A DNA stretch of 64,000 nt, from contig CBDAFL010000161.1 in NCBI GenBank assembly GCA_965195225.1, positions 45,846 through 109,845 on the forward strand. Direction: 5' to 3'. The first letter of the stretch is position 1, and the number at the start of each line of letters is the position of its first letter. The notes below the pieces were generated by a model. It was not told where the DNA came from. It saw only the letters and a list, made by a program, of their open reading frames with translations, and searched no databases. The position numbers were made by a program, and so were the translations under genes. Below are positions 56,357 through 64,000 of this stretch, one piece after another. The DNA is from JAHIKV01 sp965195225 (GTDB lineage: Bacteria > Planctomycetota > Planctomycetia > Pirellulales > Thermoguttaceae).

Positions 56357-58087
56357 ATGACAGTCTCTCGCAACTTGATATATCCAATCCTCATTGCTTT
56401 TCTTGTAGTGTTGATTTATTCTTCGACTTCGCTTTCCAATGAGCCAATACTGGAGAGTAGCGCCGTGAAATCTGATTCGGGCGGCAAGCGTCCGAAGATC
56501 ACGATCTCCAAGGAGACCACGTATCTGACCGGCCCGTTGCGGGCGGACGGGACGGTGGACTATCTGGCGGCGCTCAACCGGCGGTGTTCCGAAGGCGTAA
56601 CGCCGGAGAACAACGCCGCTGTCCCCTTTTGGCGAGCCGTGGGACCGAAAAGCTTAGACAAGAAGATCCGCAAACGGTTTTTCGAGTTGTTGGGCATAGA
56701 GGAGTTGCCGGAGGAGGGGGAGTATTTGGTTTCGTTTAACGTGGATATTCTCCTCGACAACGGCGATAAAAAGCCCAACGTCGATGGGCTAGAGGACAAC
56801 TCGGCGGCGAAGGAAGCCGTGAAACAGTATCATCGGATGAGAACCGCACCCTGGAAAAGCGAGGACTGTCCGCAATATTCGGCACTGTTGAAACGAAACG
56901 GCAAGCTGCTGGACGCCATTGTGGATGGAACTCGGCGTCCCAGGTTCTACTTGCCTACGGTTCCGGAAGAAGACAACATACTTACAAACATTTGCATATC
57001 GTCGTCAATCGTTCCTCCAGTGCGCGAAGTAACCTGGCAGTTAATGGCCAGGGCAATGTTGCATCTGGGCGAAGGAAACGCGGTCGAGGCTTGGCGGAAC
57101 ATTCTTGCCTGCCATCGTTTTGCACGGCATGTTAGTCGGAGGCCGCTGGTTCTCGACCGCATGATCGCAATGTCGCTGGTTCAAGATTTGCGGCCGATAG
57201 CGGCATTGGTACGGTCGCCTGATAACAGTTCCGCGCAAATCGGGGAGTTTCAGTCGCAATTTAGCGACTTGCCCCTCATGTCCCAAACCACGGAGGTCTG
57301 GCACTTTGGCGAGCGGATATTTTCCTTGAGCTTTCTAATGGACATCGCGATCCATAAGGATAAATCGTTGATGTTCAAGCTCTCACACTCACTCTCCCAG
57401 TTCTGCGACGAAGAGGGAAAGAGGCAGCTAAGAGCGTTCAATGAATTGGCGATTGACGAACGCGTCGACTGGAACGAAGTTTTTCGATTAGAGAATATCC
57501 GGTTGGACCAAGTGTGCGAAGCCGTTGCCCAGCCGAGCTATCGCAAACGCATTGAATCGTGCGAGCTATTGGAACGGGAGTGGGCGGATGCCGCAAAAAG
57601 AGCCACCGACGAAGAACTCTCCCGTAGATCGCGGGCCTCCGACAAAACTTCTCCCGCCGTCAAGGCACAACGGCTCTTGTACATCTTGCATGGGTCAGAC
57701 CTGCTCGGACACTCTTACACAGGTTCCGTTAGGGCTGAGGAATTTTTTGAGATGCGGATGGATTTGATCGTGCTTGCGTTTGCTTTGGAGAGGTATCGAA
57801 TCGATCGCGGTGAATATCCAAAGTCTTTAAACGACCTCAAACAAGGGTACATTGATACTATTCCGAAAGATCGGTTCGCGGATAATGAATTGCGCTATAG
57901 GCCGGAAGGCGATCAATACTTGCTCTACAGCGTCGGTTTTAACGGCAAGGATGACGGCGGGCGGAATTTCACCGAGGAACACGACGATTGGTCCGATTAC
58001 GAATCCGCCACGGAAGAAGAGAAATCGCGGGACGACATCGCCATCCGAATGCCGCCGAAGAAAAGCCAGAAGAAGGAGGAGGAATGA
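56357..58087 (+). CDS. Unknown secreted family, copy 2
   Basis: A 576-residue paralogue of the protein at 53182-54885. The N-terminal membrane helix is a signal peptide or anchor (about 8-26) with no clear lipobox. Shared blocks: ITISKETTYLTGPLRADGTV, then NRRCSEGVTPENNA, and a C-terminal pseudopilin-like domain (LERYRIDRGEYPKSLNDLKQ, then YIDTIPKDRF and YLLYSVGFNGKDDGG). Two copies on the same strand, separated by hydC and the HEPN-like gene, point to a local duplication. Its base composition is less GC-rich than that of hydC or glnE. The function is unknown. Confidence 0.72.
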   Translation: MTVSRNLIYPILIAFLVVLIYSSTSLSNEPILESSAVKSDSGGKRPKITISKETTYLTGPLRADGTVDYLAALNRRCSEGVTPENNAAVPFWRAVGPKSLDKKIRKRFFELLGIEELPEEGEYLVSFNVDILLDNGDKKPNVDGLEDNSAAKEAVKQYHRMRTAPWKSEDCPQYSALLKRNGKLLDAIVDGTRRPRFYLPTVPEEDNILTNICISSSIVPPVREVTWQLMARAMLHLGEGNAVEAWRNILACHRFARHVSRRPLVLDRMIAMSLVQDLRPIAALVRSPDNSSAQIGEFQSQFSDLPLMSQTTEVWHFGERIFSLSFLMDIAIHKDKSLMFKLSHSLSQFCDEEGKRQLRAFNELAIDERVDWNEVFRLENIRLDQVCEAVAQPSYRKRIESCELLEREWADAAKRATDEELSRRSRASDKTSPAVKAQRLLYILHGSDLLGHSYTGSVRAEEFFEMRMDLIVLAFALERYRIDRGEYPKSLNDLKQGYIDTIPKDRFADNELRYRPEGDQYLLYSVGFNGKDDGGRNFTEEHDDWSDYESATEEEKSRDDIAIRMPPKKSQKKEEE

Positions 58088-58129
58088 AAGCAGCGGAAGA
58101 TGTTTGATAAACAGCGTACCGCATCATCC

Positions 58130-58157
58130 CCCGCCGACCGCAGTCGGCGGGCGTTTT
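58130..58157 (+). terminator. Candidate Rho-independent terminator
   Basis: A perfect nine-bp stem, cccgccgac/gtcggcggg (58130-58138 and 58143-58151), with loop cgca and tail cgtttt. It lies 43 bases after the stop of the paralogue gene. The same loop and stem pattern recurs at 29026, so it belongs to a dispersed family with terminator-like form. Confidence 0.6.
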
Positions 58158-58185
58158 ACACTACCCACTATCCACTATCCACTAC

Positions 58186-61100
58186 ATGGACATCCCGACC
58201 GCCCGCCGTTACCTAGACGATCCAGCCGCCGCGGCCGATTGGCTTGCGCGGCTGGGAGTCGTCGATGCGCAGCGTGGACACGGCAACCTGCTCGGCATGG
58301 CCCAGGCCGGCGTGACGCTTGATCTGCTGGCCGACGTTTTCGATCAGATCGAGAGAGCTTTGCCCGGCTGTGCCGACACCGACATGGCGTTGAACAACCT
58401 GGAGCGCTTCGTCCGCGCGGCGCGGAATCCGATCGGGCTGGGCGCGCTGTTTCAACGCGATCCGCGGATATTGCCCACGCTGCTGCAAATCTTCGCGACC
58501 AGCCAGTACCTGAGCGACCTGTTGGCGACCGACCCGGAAAGCCTCGATCTGTTGCGGCTGAGCGAGGGCCAAGAATCATCCCGCCAATCGATGATCGACG
58601 AATTGACCGCGGAAATCTTCGCGCTCGAGCATGAAACGGTCGTGATGCGGGCACTGAGGCGGTTCAAACGCCGCGAAACCTTGCGAATCGCATACGGCGA
58701 CATCATCCGCGAGCAGAGCCTTCGGGCGGTGACCATGCAGATTTCCTTCCTGGCCGACGCGGTTTTGGAGGCGGCGTTGCAAGCGGCGCGGCGTAAGTAT
58801 CATACCCAGCGCGGCGTACCCCGGCGTCCCGACGGCCGGCCCGCCCGGTTTGTCGTCCTGGCACTGGGTAAGCTCGGCGGTCTGGAACTTAACTACTCGA
58901 GCGACATCGACCTGATCTTCCTCTGCGACGGCGAAGGGACGACTGACGGACCGCGGCCGATCCCGAACATCGAGTTCTTCGGTCTTGTCGCCCGCGAGTT
59001 GGTGCGGATGCTGACCGAAAAGACCGAGTTGGGGAGCGTATATCGGGTAGACATGCGTCTGCGACCGGAGGGGAGCCGGGGGCCGATGGTCATGGACGCC
59101 GGCAACGCCTTGGCATATTACGACACCCGCGGACGAACGTGGGAGCGTCAGGCGTACATCAAGGCCCGGCCGGTGGCAGGCGAGTTGGACCTGGGACGCG
59201 AGTTTCTCGACGCACTGACCCCGTGGGTATTTCGCCGCTACCTTAGCCATGCCGACATCAGCGGCGTGAAAGCGCTGAAGCGGCGGATCGAACAGATTTC
59301 GCACGGCGCGGCCACGCGAGACGTGAAAACCGGACACGGCGGAATCCGAGACATAGAGTTCGTCATCCAATTCCTGCAACTCCTCAACGGCGGCGACCTG
59401 CCCGAGCTGCGCACCGGAAACACGCTCGAGGCCATCGCCCGGCTCGAACAAGTCGGCTGTCTGGCGAACTCGGAACGGTCGATCCTCGAAGAAAACTACA
59501 CCTTTCTCCGTAGGATCGAACACCGGCTGCAAATCATGCTCGATCTGCAAACGCATCTGTTGCCCGAGGGGCACGACGATCTGCGCAAGCTGGCGTTGCG
59601 GATGGGCTACGCCGACGATGCCGAACGCTCGGCGCTGGATGCCTTTCTCGACGATTACCGTCGCAAGACCGAGTTGAACCGCGGGATACTCGACCACCTG
59701 TTGCACGACGCATTCAGCGACGACCGGCAGACGCAGGCCGAGGTGGACCTGGTGCTCGATCCCGATCCGCCGGAAGATCGGATCGAAGAGGTGTTGGGCA
59801 AGTACCACTTCCGCGACTCGCAACGGGCGTACCGCAACCTGATGTCGCTGGCCGAGGAACGGAGCGATTTTCTCTCGACCCGCCGCTGCCGGCACTTCCT
59901 GGCGGCCATCGCGCCGCAGTCGCTCTCTGCAATCGCCGCGACGGCCGACCCCGACTCGACGCTGGTCAACCTGGACAAGGTGAGCGATTCGCTGGGCGGC
60001 AAGGGCGTGCTCTGGGAACTGTTCAGCTTCAACCCGCCCAGCCTGCGGCTGTACGTCGAACTGTGCGCCTACAGCCCATATCTCTCCAATCTGCTGACGG
60101 GCAACCCCGGCATGATCGACGGCCTGATGGACAGCCTGGTGCTCGACAAGCTACCCACCCGCGAAGACATGGAAGCGAAGCTGGCCGAACTCTGCCGCGC
60201 CGCCGAAGACATCGACCCGATACTGCACAGCTTCAAGAACGATCAACAACTCTGCGTCGGCGTGCGCGACATCCTGGGCAAGGAAGACGTGCAAACCACC
60301 ACCGGCGCGCTGTCGGACATCGCCGAAACCTGCCTGGCGCGGATCGTCGCCCGCGAAAGCGAGCGATTGCACTCGCGCTACGGCCAGCCGCTGATCGGCG
60401 ACGGACCACACGCCGCGGTGCCCTGCGAGTTGGTCGTCCTGGCGCTGGGTAAGTTCGGCGGGCGAGAGATGAACTACCACAGCGACCTCGACCTGATTTT
60501 CCTCTACGAAGCGGACGGACATACCCTGGCAACGCCTGGCTCGGACGCCGAAAAGACGACCAACCAGCACTTTTTCAGCGAGCTGGGGCAGCGGATCATC
60601 AAATCCACCAGCCACACGAGCGGGTACGGCCGGCTGTATGAGGTGGACGTCCGGCTCCGCCCCACCGGACGCAGCGGCGCGTTGGCCGTTTCGTTCGACG
60701 AGTTTTCTCGCTATTTCGCCACCGGCGGCGGGCAACTTTGGGAACGTCAGGCGCTCTGCAAGGCGCGGGTGGTGTACAGCTCGCGGCGCGCCGGCGAGAC
60801 GGCGATGGACGTTGTGGCCCGGGCCGCGTTCGATCACCCCTGGCAATCCTCCGCCGCGGCGGAAATCCGCCGGATGAGAGGCCGGATCGAAAAGACCGCC
60901 TCTGCCAGCGGCAACCTGAAGCGAGGCCCCGGTGGAATTGTGGACGTCGAATTCCTTGTGCAGATGCTGCAATTGAAACACGCTCGCGACAACTCCCGGA
61001 TCCGCGCCGCAAACACGCTCACGGCGCTCGACGGGCTTCATCGCGAGGGCCTGCTCTCGGACGACGACCGCGGGTTTTTCGACCAGAGTTACCGTCTGCT

Positions 61101-61293
61101 GCGGACCATCGAAGGGCGGCTCCGGCTGATGAACTCCACCGCCCGTGATCAGCTTCCCAGCGATCCGGTCGAATTGACGAAGCTGGCCGGCCTGCTTCGT
61201 TACCCCAGCGGCGAGTCTCTGATGACCGACTACGAGACCGCCACCCACGATATCCGTCGTCGCTTCGACGTACTATTCGATGCTGAACTATAG
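58186..61293 (+). CDS. glnE: Glutamine synthetase adenylyltransferase/adenylyl-removing enzyme
   Basis: A 1035-residue bifunctional regulator of glutamine synthetase in nitrogen control. Both nucleotidyltransferase halves are intact: GKLGGLELNYSSDIDLIFL (about 226-244) and GKFGGREMNYHSDLDLIFLY (about 756-775), each with the paired metal-binding Asp. Each is followed by a GlnD-like PII-uridylyltransferase helical domain, with GHGGIRDIEFVIQFLQLL and GPGGIVDVEFLVQMLQLK. The length is somewhat above the E. coli enzyme. No glnA or PII gene is adjacent. Confidence 0.94.
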   Translation: MDIPTARRYLDDPAAAADWLARLGVVDAQRGHGNLLGMAQAGVTLDLLADVFDQIERALPGCADTDMALNNLERFVRAARNPIGLGALFQRDPRILPTLLQIFATSQYLSDLLATDPESLDLLRLSEGQESSRQSMIDELTAEIFALEHETVVMRALRRFKRRETLRIAYGDIIREQSLRAVTMQISFLADAVLEAALQAARRKYHTQRGVPRRPDGRPARFVVLALGKLGGLELNYSSDIDLIFLCDGEGTTDGPRPIPNIEFFGLVARELVRMLTEKTELGSVYRVDMRLRPEGSRGPMVMDAGNALAYYDTRGRTWERQAYIKARPVAGELDLGREFLDALTPWVFRRYLSHADISGVKALKRRIEQISHGAATRDVKTGHGGIRDIEFVIQFLQLLNGGDLPELRTGNTLEAIARLEQVGCLANSERSILEENYTFLRRIEHRLQIMLDLQTHLLPEGHDDLRKLALRMGYADDAERSALDAFLDDYRRKTELNRGILDHLLHDAFSDDRQTQAEVDLVLDPDPPEDRIEEVLGKYHFRDSQRAYRNLMSLAEERSDFLSTRRCRHFLAAIAPQSLSAIAATADPDSTLVNLDKVSDSLGGKGVLWELFSFNPPSLRLYVELCAYSPYLSNLLTGNPGMIDGLMDSLVLDKLPTREDMEAKLAELCRAAEDIDPILHSFKNDQQLCVGVRDILGKEDVQTTTGALSDIAETCLARIVARESERLHSRYGQPLIGDGPHAAVPCELVVLALGKFGGREMNYHSDLDLIFLYEADGHTLATPGSDAEKTTNQHFFSELGQRIIKSTSHTSGYGRLYEVDVRLRPTGRSGALAVSFDEFSRYFATGGGQLWERQALCKARVVYSSRRAGETAMDVVARAAFDHPWQSSAAAEIRRMRGRIEKTASASGNLKRGPGGIVDVEFLVQMLQLKHARDNSRIRAANTLTALDGLHREGLLSDDDRGFFDQSYRLLRTIEGRLRLMNSTARDQLPSDPVELTKLAGLLRYPSGESLMTDYETATHDIRRRFDVLFDAEL

Positions 61294-61917
61294 CCAAGTA
61301 GGTCAGGTACCCTCCCCGTACACAACCCTCTTCGTAACGACTCGCGCGCGACCCGATTCTGTAACTGCTAAAAGGGAAAGGCGTTGCGGAAATTCGAGTC
61401 CGTTACGGTGGCCTTGAGGTAACCAACAGCTTTCAAACTATTTCCCCGGCAGGTTAGCAGGGGCGCGAGCGCTGGGCAGGCATGGCGGCCGGTAGTCACA
61501 AGAACGCTGGGCGCGACGAATCCTCGCATAATCGTCCACCGTAAGCATCCTCGGGCTCCGTACTGCTTGTCACCCCCTCAAGAGGCGGCATCATACAGAG
61601 ATAGCTACGGCGCTGCCATTTTACTCACCGATTTCCCCGCCGGCGCGCTGCCCTTTTGCATGCCGATGTCCACAACAGGCTGTTGCCCTCGCCCCGCAGG
61701 CAACCGGCGGACAATGAGCGATTTCATGCTTCAATCATCGATCTTTTCGCTTGGCATCTTTTTTGTACGGGGCGCTGCCTGAACAACCGAACCGGTCCCA
61801 ATAGGCCGGAGTCGTGAAGCGGCCAATTCGAGGCGACGATGGATTTCGGCGTCGATCAAAAAACCTGAAATCCAGGCATTGACTCAACGGCGGTTATGGG
61901 TGACACCAAGTGATACC
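61294..61917. other. 624-base stretch without a recognised gene
   Basis: I see no supported gene or RNA. Short frames here lack homology and codon pattern. The sequence is free of the palindromic families common elsewhere in the window. It could hold the remains of a decayed gene or an unrecognised non-coding RNA. Confidence 0.5.
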
Positions 61918-63426
61918 CTAGAATCTCCACGCCTCAATGGTCGGTCCTATCGAATGAACTTCTTCGACGTAGCAGCCTGTCTGCGGAGCGGGCTTGGCGC
62001 TTCCCTCAATTTCACCGCTATCAACGACGCGATACACCAAAAGGCCGTGCCAAGCGCCGTCGGCCAAACGCACGATAGCCGACGTGGGATGATCCGCACG
62101 CCACCACGAGCCGCTCGGCGCGCGACCGAACTCGCCGCGCAAATCACGAACGATACGCAGTTCCCCGAGATCGGTCCGGCTGTCGTTCAGAGGCCAGTAA
62201 CACAGTATCTCACGCCTCCATATGAAAGGCGGCAGATTGGCGACGACAAACGGAGTGCCGTCGGCCGCCTGATTGATGGAAACGGGAGTTCGGGGGCGGC
62301 ATCGACGGCGGTAAACGACCTGTTTCCAGCTTTTGCCGCTGTCCGTGGAACGCCAGACGGCCAAGTCGAACGCGATCTTCGAGCCGGGGGCCTTACCGCT
62401 GCGCGCGGACATGAGCAGACTCCCATCCACGTCGCGGATGAGACTCGGTTCCGTCCAGGTGACGTCCTGCCCCGTGACCGGCGTGAAGGAGATCGGACGC
62501 CAGCCCTTTGCACCGTGCCGCCAGCGCGTGACTCCGGACACCGTAACTCCGGCTGCCGCGCGATCATCGCCTTTCTTCATGGCGGACATGGCATAGAGCA
62601 AATCCTGCCCATCGGGAATCGCGTTGGTAATGGAACAACCCTTAAGCACCCAATCCGAGTTCGGCAAAAGGTCTTCGCGCTCCACGTCTTCTTTCCCAAG
62701 AATCCGGAATTCTTTTCCGTCGTAGTTGAACTGGAAAAGCTCGAACCAAAACTTTTTGTGGTCCCGGTGATCGAAGCTTCCACGCTCGTCAACTGCATAG
62801 ACGATGGCCCAATTGATCCCGAACCCGGTTCCGGCGTTGGGGTACGGTGAGCCGTCGGCCCGTTTCGCGCCAAAAGGCACAAAACCTCCGGACCCCGGCC
62901 CCTTGGCGGTTGTTGTTTTCCCGAAATCCGGATGGACTCCTTTTTCATATCGCGAAAGGGGGATCGGTTTGGCGTCGCCGATTTTCGACAGGTCATCGAA
63001 AAGAACAATGTCCGTTCCGATCTCGAAATCGATGTTGCCGGTTCCTTCCTTTCGGATATTGCAGAAAAGCCCCGCCGTGCGAGGCCCAGCCTGGAAGGGG
63101 AACCCCAGACCGTATCGCCAAACCTCCCCGGGCGGCGTGTCCGGCGGGACGATCAGGTCCGCTTTGCCTTTCGTGATGCCCGTTATGCCGCTGACTTCGC
63201 CCGTCGATGGATGTTTTGCGGCAGGGTTTGTACGCTGCACGGGAAGTGGTGAAACATTCTTCTCGGATGGAGGAGATTGTTGCGATTCCAACCGTTCTCC
63301 GCGTACAGCCGGGGCTTTCGCCGATTCCGCCGGCAGTGTCTTTGCAGGTCCCCGATCGGACGTCGCCAGGACAACACCGAGGCAAATACCAAGGATTGAA
63401 CAAACGCGGATAGCTGTGTTAATCAT
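61918..63426 (-). CDS. Secreted sialidase/BNR-repeat-like protein
   Basis: A 502-residue protein with a signal peptide (about 1-22). A Pro/Ser-rich linker (about 25-85) precedes a beta-propeller-like region. An Asp-box (S-x-D-x-G-x-x-W) is seen in WRSTDSGKSWKQVV. Other blade-like segments are SLIRDVDGSLLMSARSG and PVSINQAADGTPFVVANLPP. The propeller type is that of BNR/sialidase-like proteins common in planctomycetes, which act on extracellular glycans. Catalytic residues cannot be assigned. Confidence 0.68.
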   Translation of the reverse strand: MINTAIRVCSILGICLGVVLATSDRGPAKTLPAESAKAPAVRGERLESQQSPPSEKNVSPLPVQRTNPAAKHPSTGEVSGITGITKGKADLIVPPDTPPGEVWRYGLGFPFQAGPRTAGLFCNIRKEGTGNIDFEIGTDIVLFDDLSKIGDAKPIPLSRYEKGVHPDFGKTTTAKGPGSGGFVPFGAKRADGSPYPNAGTGFGINWAIVYAVDERGSFDHRDHKKFWFELFQFNYDGKEFRILGKEDVEREDLLPNSDWVLKGCSITNAIPDGQDLLYAMSAMKKGDDRAAAGVTVSGVTRWRHGAKGWRPISFTPVTGQDVTWTEPSLIRDVDGSLLMSARSGKAPGSKIAFDLAVWRSTDSGKSWKQVVYRRRCRPRTPVSINQAADGTPFVVANLPPFIWRREILCYWPLNDSRTDLGELRIVRDLRGEFGRAPSGSWWRADHPTSAIVRLADGAWHGLLVYRVVDSGEIEGSAKPAPQTGCYVEEVHSIGPTIEAWRF

Positions 63427-63449
63427 GGTTGGACTTGGTAAAAGGGAGT

Positions 63450-63490
63450 GGTAACCGTTCGCAGGGAACTGTCCCCTGTGAACGGTTACC
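63450..63490. repeat. GGTAACCGTTCNCAGGG palindrome
   Basis: A near-perfect palindrome: ggtaaccgttcgcagggaac and tcccctgtgaacggttacc. The end is shared with the element at 46790-46886. Confidence 0.8.
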
Positions 63491-63527
63491 GGTAGGCTGT
63501 CACCGCAGATCCCCCCTAAAATGCCGT

Positions 63528-63959
63528 TTATCGCCGGCTGGACAGTTCGATATGGAAAACATTATCGCCGGAAGTCACCTCGAACTCCAGACCGGAGGAG
63601 GCACTGTCGCCGTAGCGCTCGGGAATCAGGGATGGGCCGAGCAGGGGCAGGCCTAGAGCGCCGGGCTCCTTGCCTTCGAGTGTCTTCCTCGCGGTGACGA
63701 AGACGCGATGACGGCCCAATACCGCGCCGTCCGCCGTCTTGTACGTGCCCAATGTGAATTTGCCGTCTTCGATGATTCCCTTGGCGATCCGGCCGCTGAG
63801 TGGCTGGAACACGACTTGACCGTATGGAAGCGGCTTGCCGTCCAGCGTGACGGTCCCATGGACGGGCGCCGTTTCATCATGGTGAGCCTCTCCGCTGCAA
63901 CCAAAGCTCAACAACGCCAGAGCCAGGAGCCAGCACACGTTTTTGGTCGCACCGGACAA
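63528..63959 (-). CDS. Planctomycete-type lipoprotein with transthyretin-like domain
   Basis: A 143-residue protein with a lipoprotein signal (LLALALLSFGCSGEA, lipobox Cys21). The rest resembles small carboxypeptidase-regulatory/transthyretin-like beta domains: VHGTVTLDGKPLPYGQVVFQ then GKFTLGTYKTADGAVLGRHR and VFVTARK. Such proteins are numerous in planctomycetes; no specific role is known. The first start in this frame is TTG at 63959. The frame is open to the window end, so the true start may lie beyond it. Confidence 0.72.
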   Translation of the reverse strand: MSGATKNVCWLLALALLSFGCSGEAHHDETAPVHGTVTLDGKPLPYGQVVFQPLSGRIAKGIIEDGKFTLGTYKTADGAVLGRHRVFVTARKTLEGKEPGALGLPLLGPSLIPERYGDSASSGLEFEVTSGDNVFHIELSSRR

Positions 63960-64000
63960 ACCGCTGCTTGCTTGAAAACGGTGGCACGCAGGGCGGATGG

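Noticed and set aside
61567..61782. Possible 71-residue gene
   Set aside because: No ribosome binding site, homology, domain or operon context supports it.

Overview
The window looks like a chromosomal segment of a planctomycete, probably a Pirellulales-type member of Planctomycetota with a fermentative, anaerobic lifestyle. This is inferred from gene content, not from any rRNA marker. The evidence is GC-rich coding sequence, a bacterial microcompartment (BMC) locus of the Planctomycetes-Verrucomicrobia (PVM) type, a Ser/Thr kinase fused to a caspase-like domain, prepilin-rich secretion clusters, and many short palindromic repeat families between and inside genes. I saw no tRNA, rRNA or CRISPR array.

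Layout. 1-3.8 kb: a secreted Gly/Pro/Arg repeat protein, a sulfotransferase-like protein and an NtrB/ZraS-type sensor kinase, all on +. 3.9-15.2 kb: a Tad/Flp pilus cluster on + with two CpaF-type ATPases (one carrying an FHA domain), small Flp-like pilins, a prepilin peptidase, TadE/TadG-like proteins, CpaB, TadB and TadC; no secretin or CpaE/TadZ gene is visible. 15.3-19.5 kb: a zinc-ribbon membrane protein and a kinase/caspase-like fusion. 19.6-27.3 kb: the BMC operon on -, read as DeoR regulator, PduL, two BMC-H, acetate kinase, BMC-P, CoA-acylating aldehyde dehydrogenase, BMC-P, an RpiB-like unknown, BMC-P and class II aldolase. 27.5-34.9 kb: homoserine dehydrogenase, an M42 peptidase, a PduT-like BMC-T with a PduS-like iron-sulfur protein, an SGNH hydrolase, Fmt and Def. 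35-45 kb: a type II secretion / type IV pilus-like cluster on -. 45.3-48 kb: an IS3 OrfA remnant, recA and a DMT transporter. 48.2-55.4 kb: a trimeric NAD-linked [FeFe]-hydrogenase (hydB, hydA, hydC) interrupted by two unrelated genes. 55.5-64 kb: a HEPN-like protein, a second copy of the unknown secreted family, glnE, a sialidase-like secreted protein and a lipoprotein.

How the parts may work together. By analogy with characterised PVM compartments, the aldolase would cleave a deoxysugar phosphate (fuculose- or rhamnulose-1-phosphate) to lactaldehyde. The aldehyde dehydrogenase, PduL and acetate kinase would then convert the aldehyde to acyl-CoA, acyl-phosphate, acid and ATP. Several cargo proteins carry terminal amphipathic helices that look like encapsulation peptides. 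The nearby PduT-like shell protein (with the pore Cys) and PduS-like protein offer a route for electrons across the shell. The hydrogenase would give an outlet for NADH and ferredoxin as H2. This link is inference.

The least expected feature is the repertoire of palindromic and low-complexity repeats. At least five protein-coding genes, including the catalytic hydrogenase subunit, a BMC-P shell protein and a prepilin leader, carry such elements in frame.
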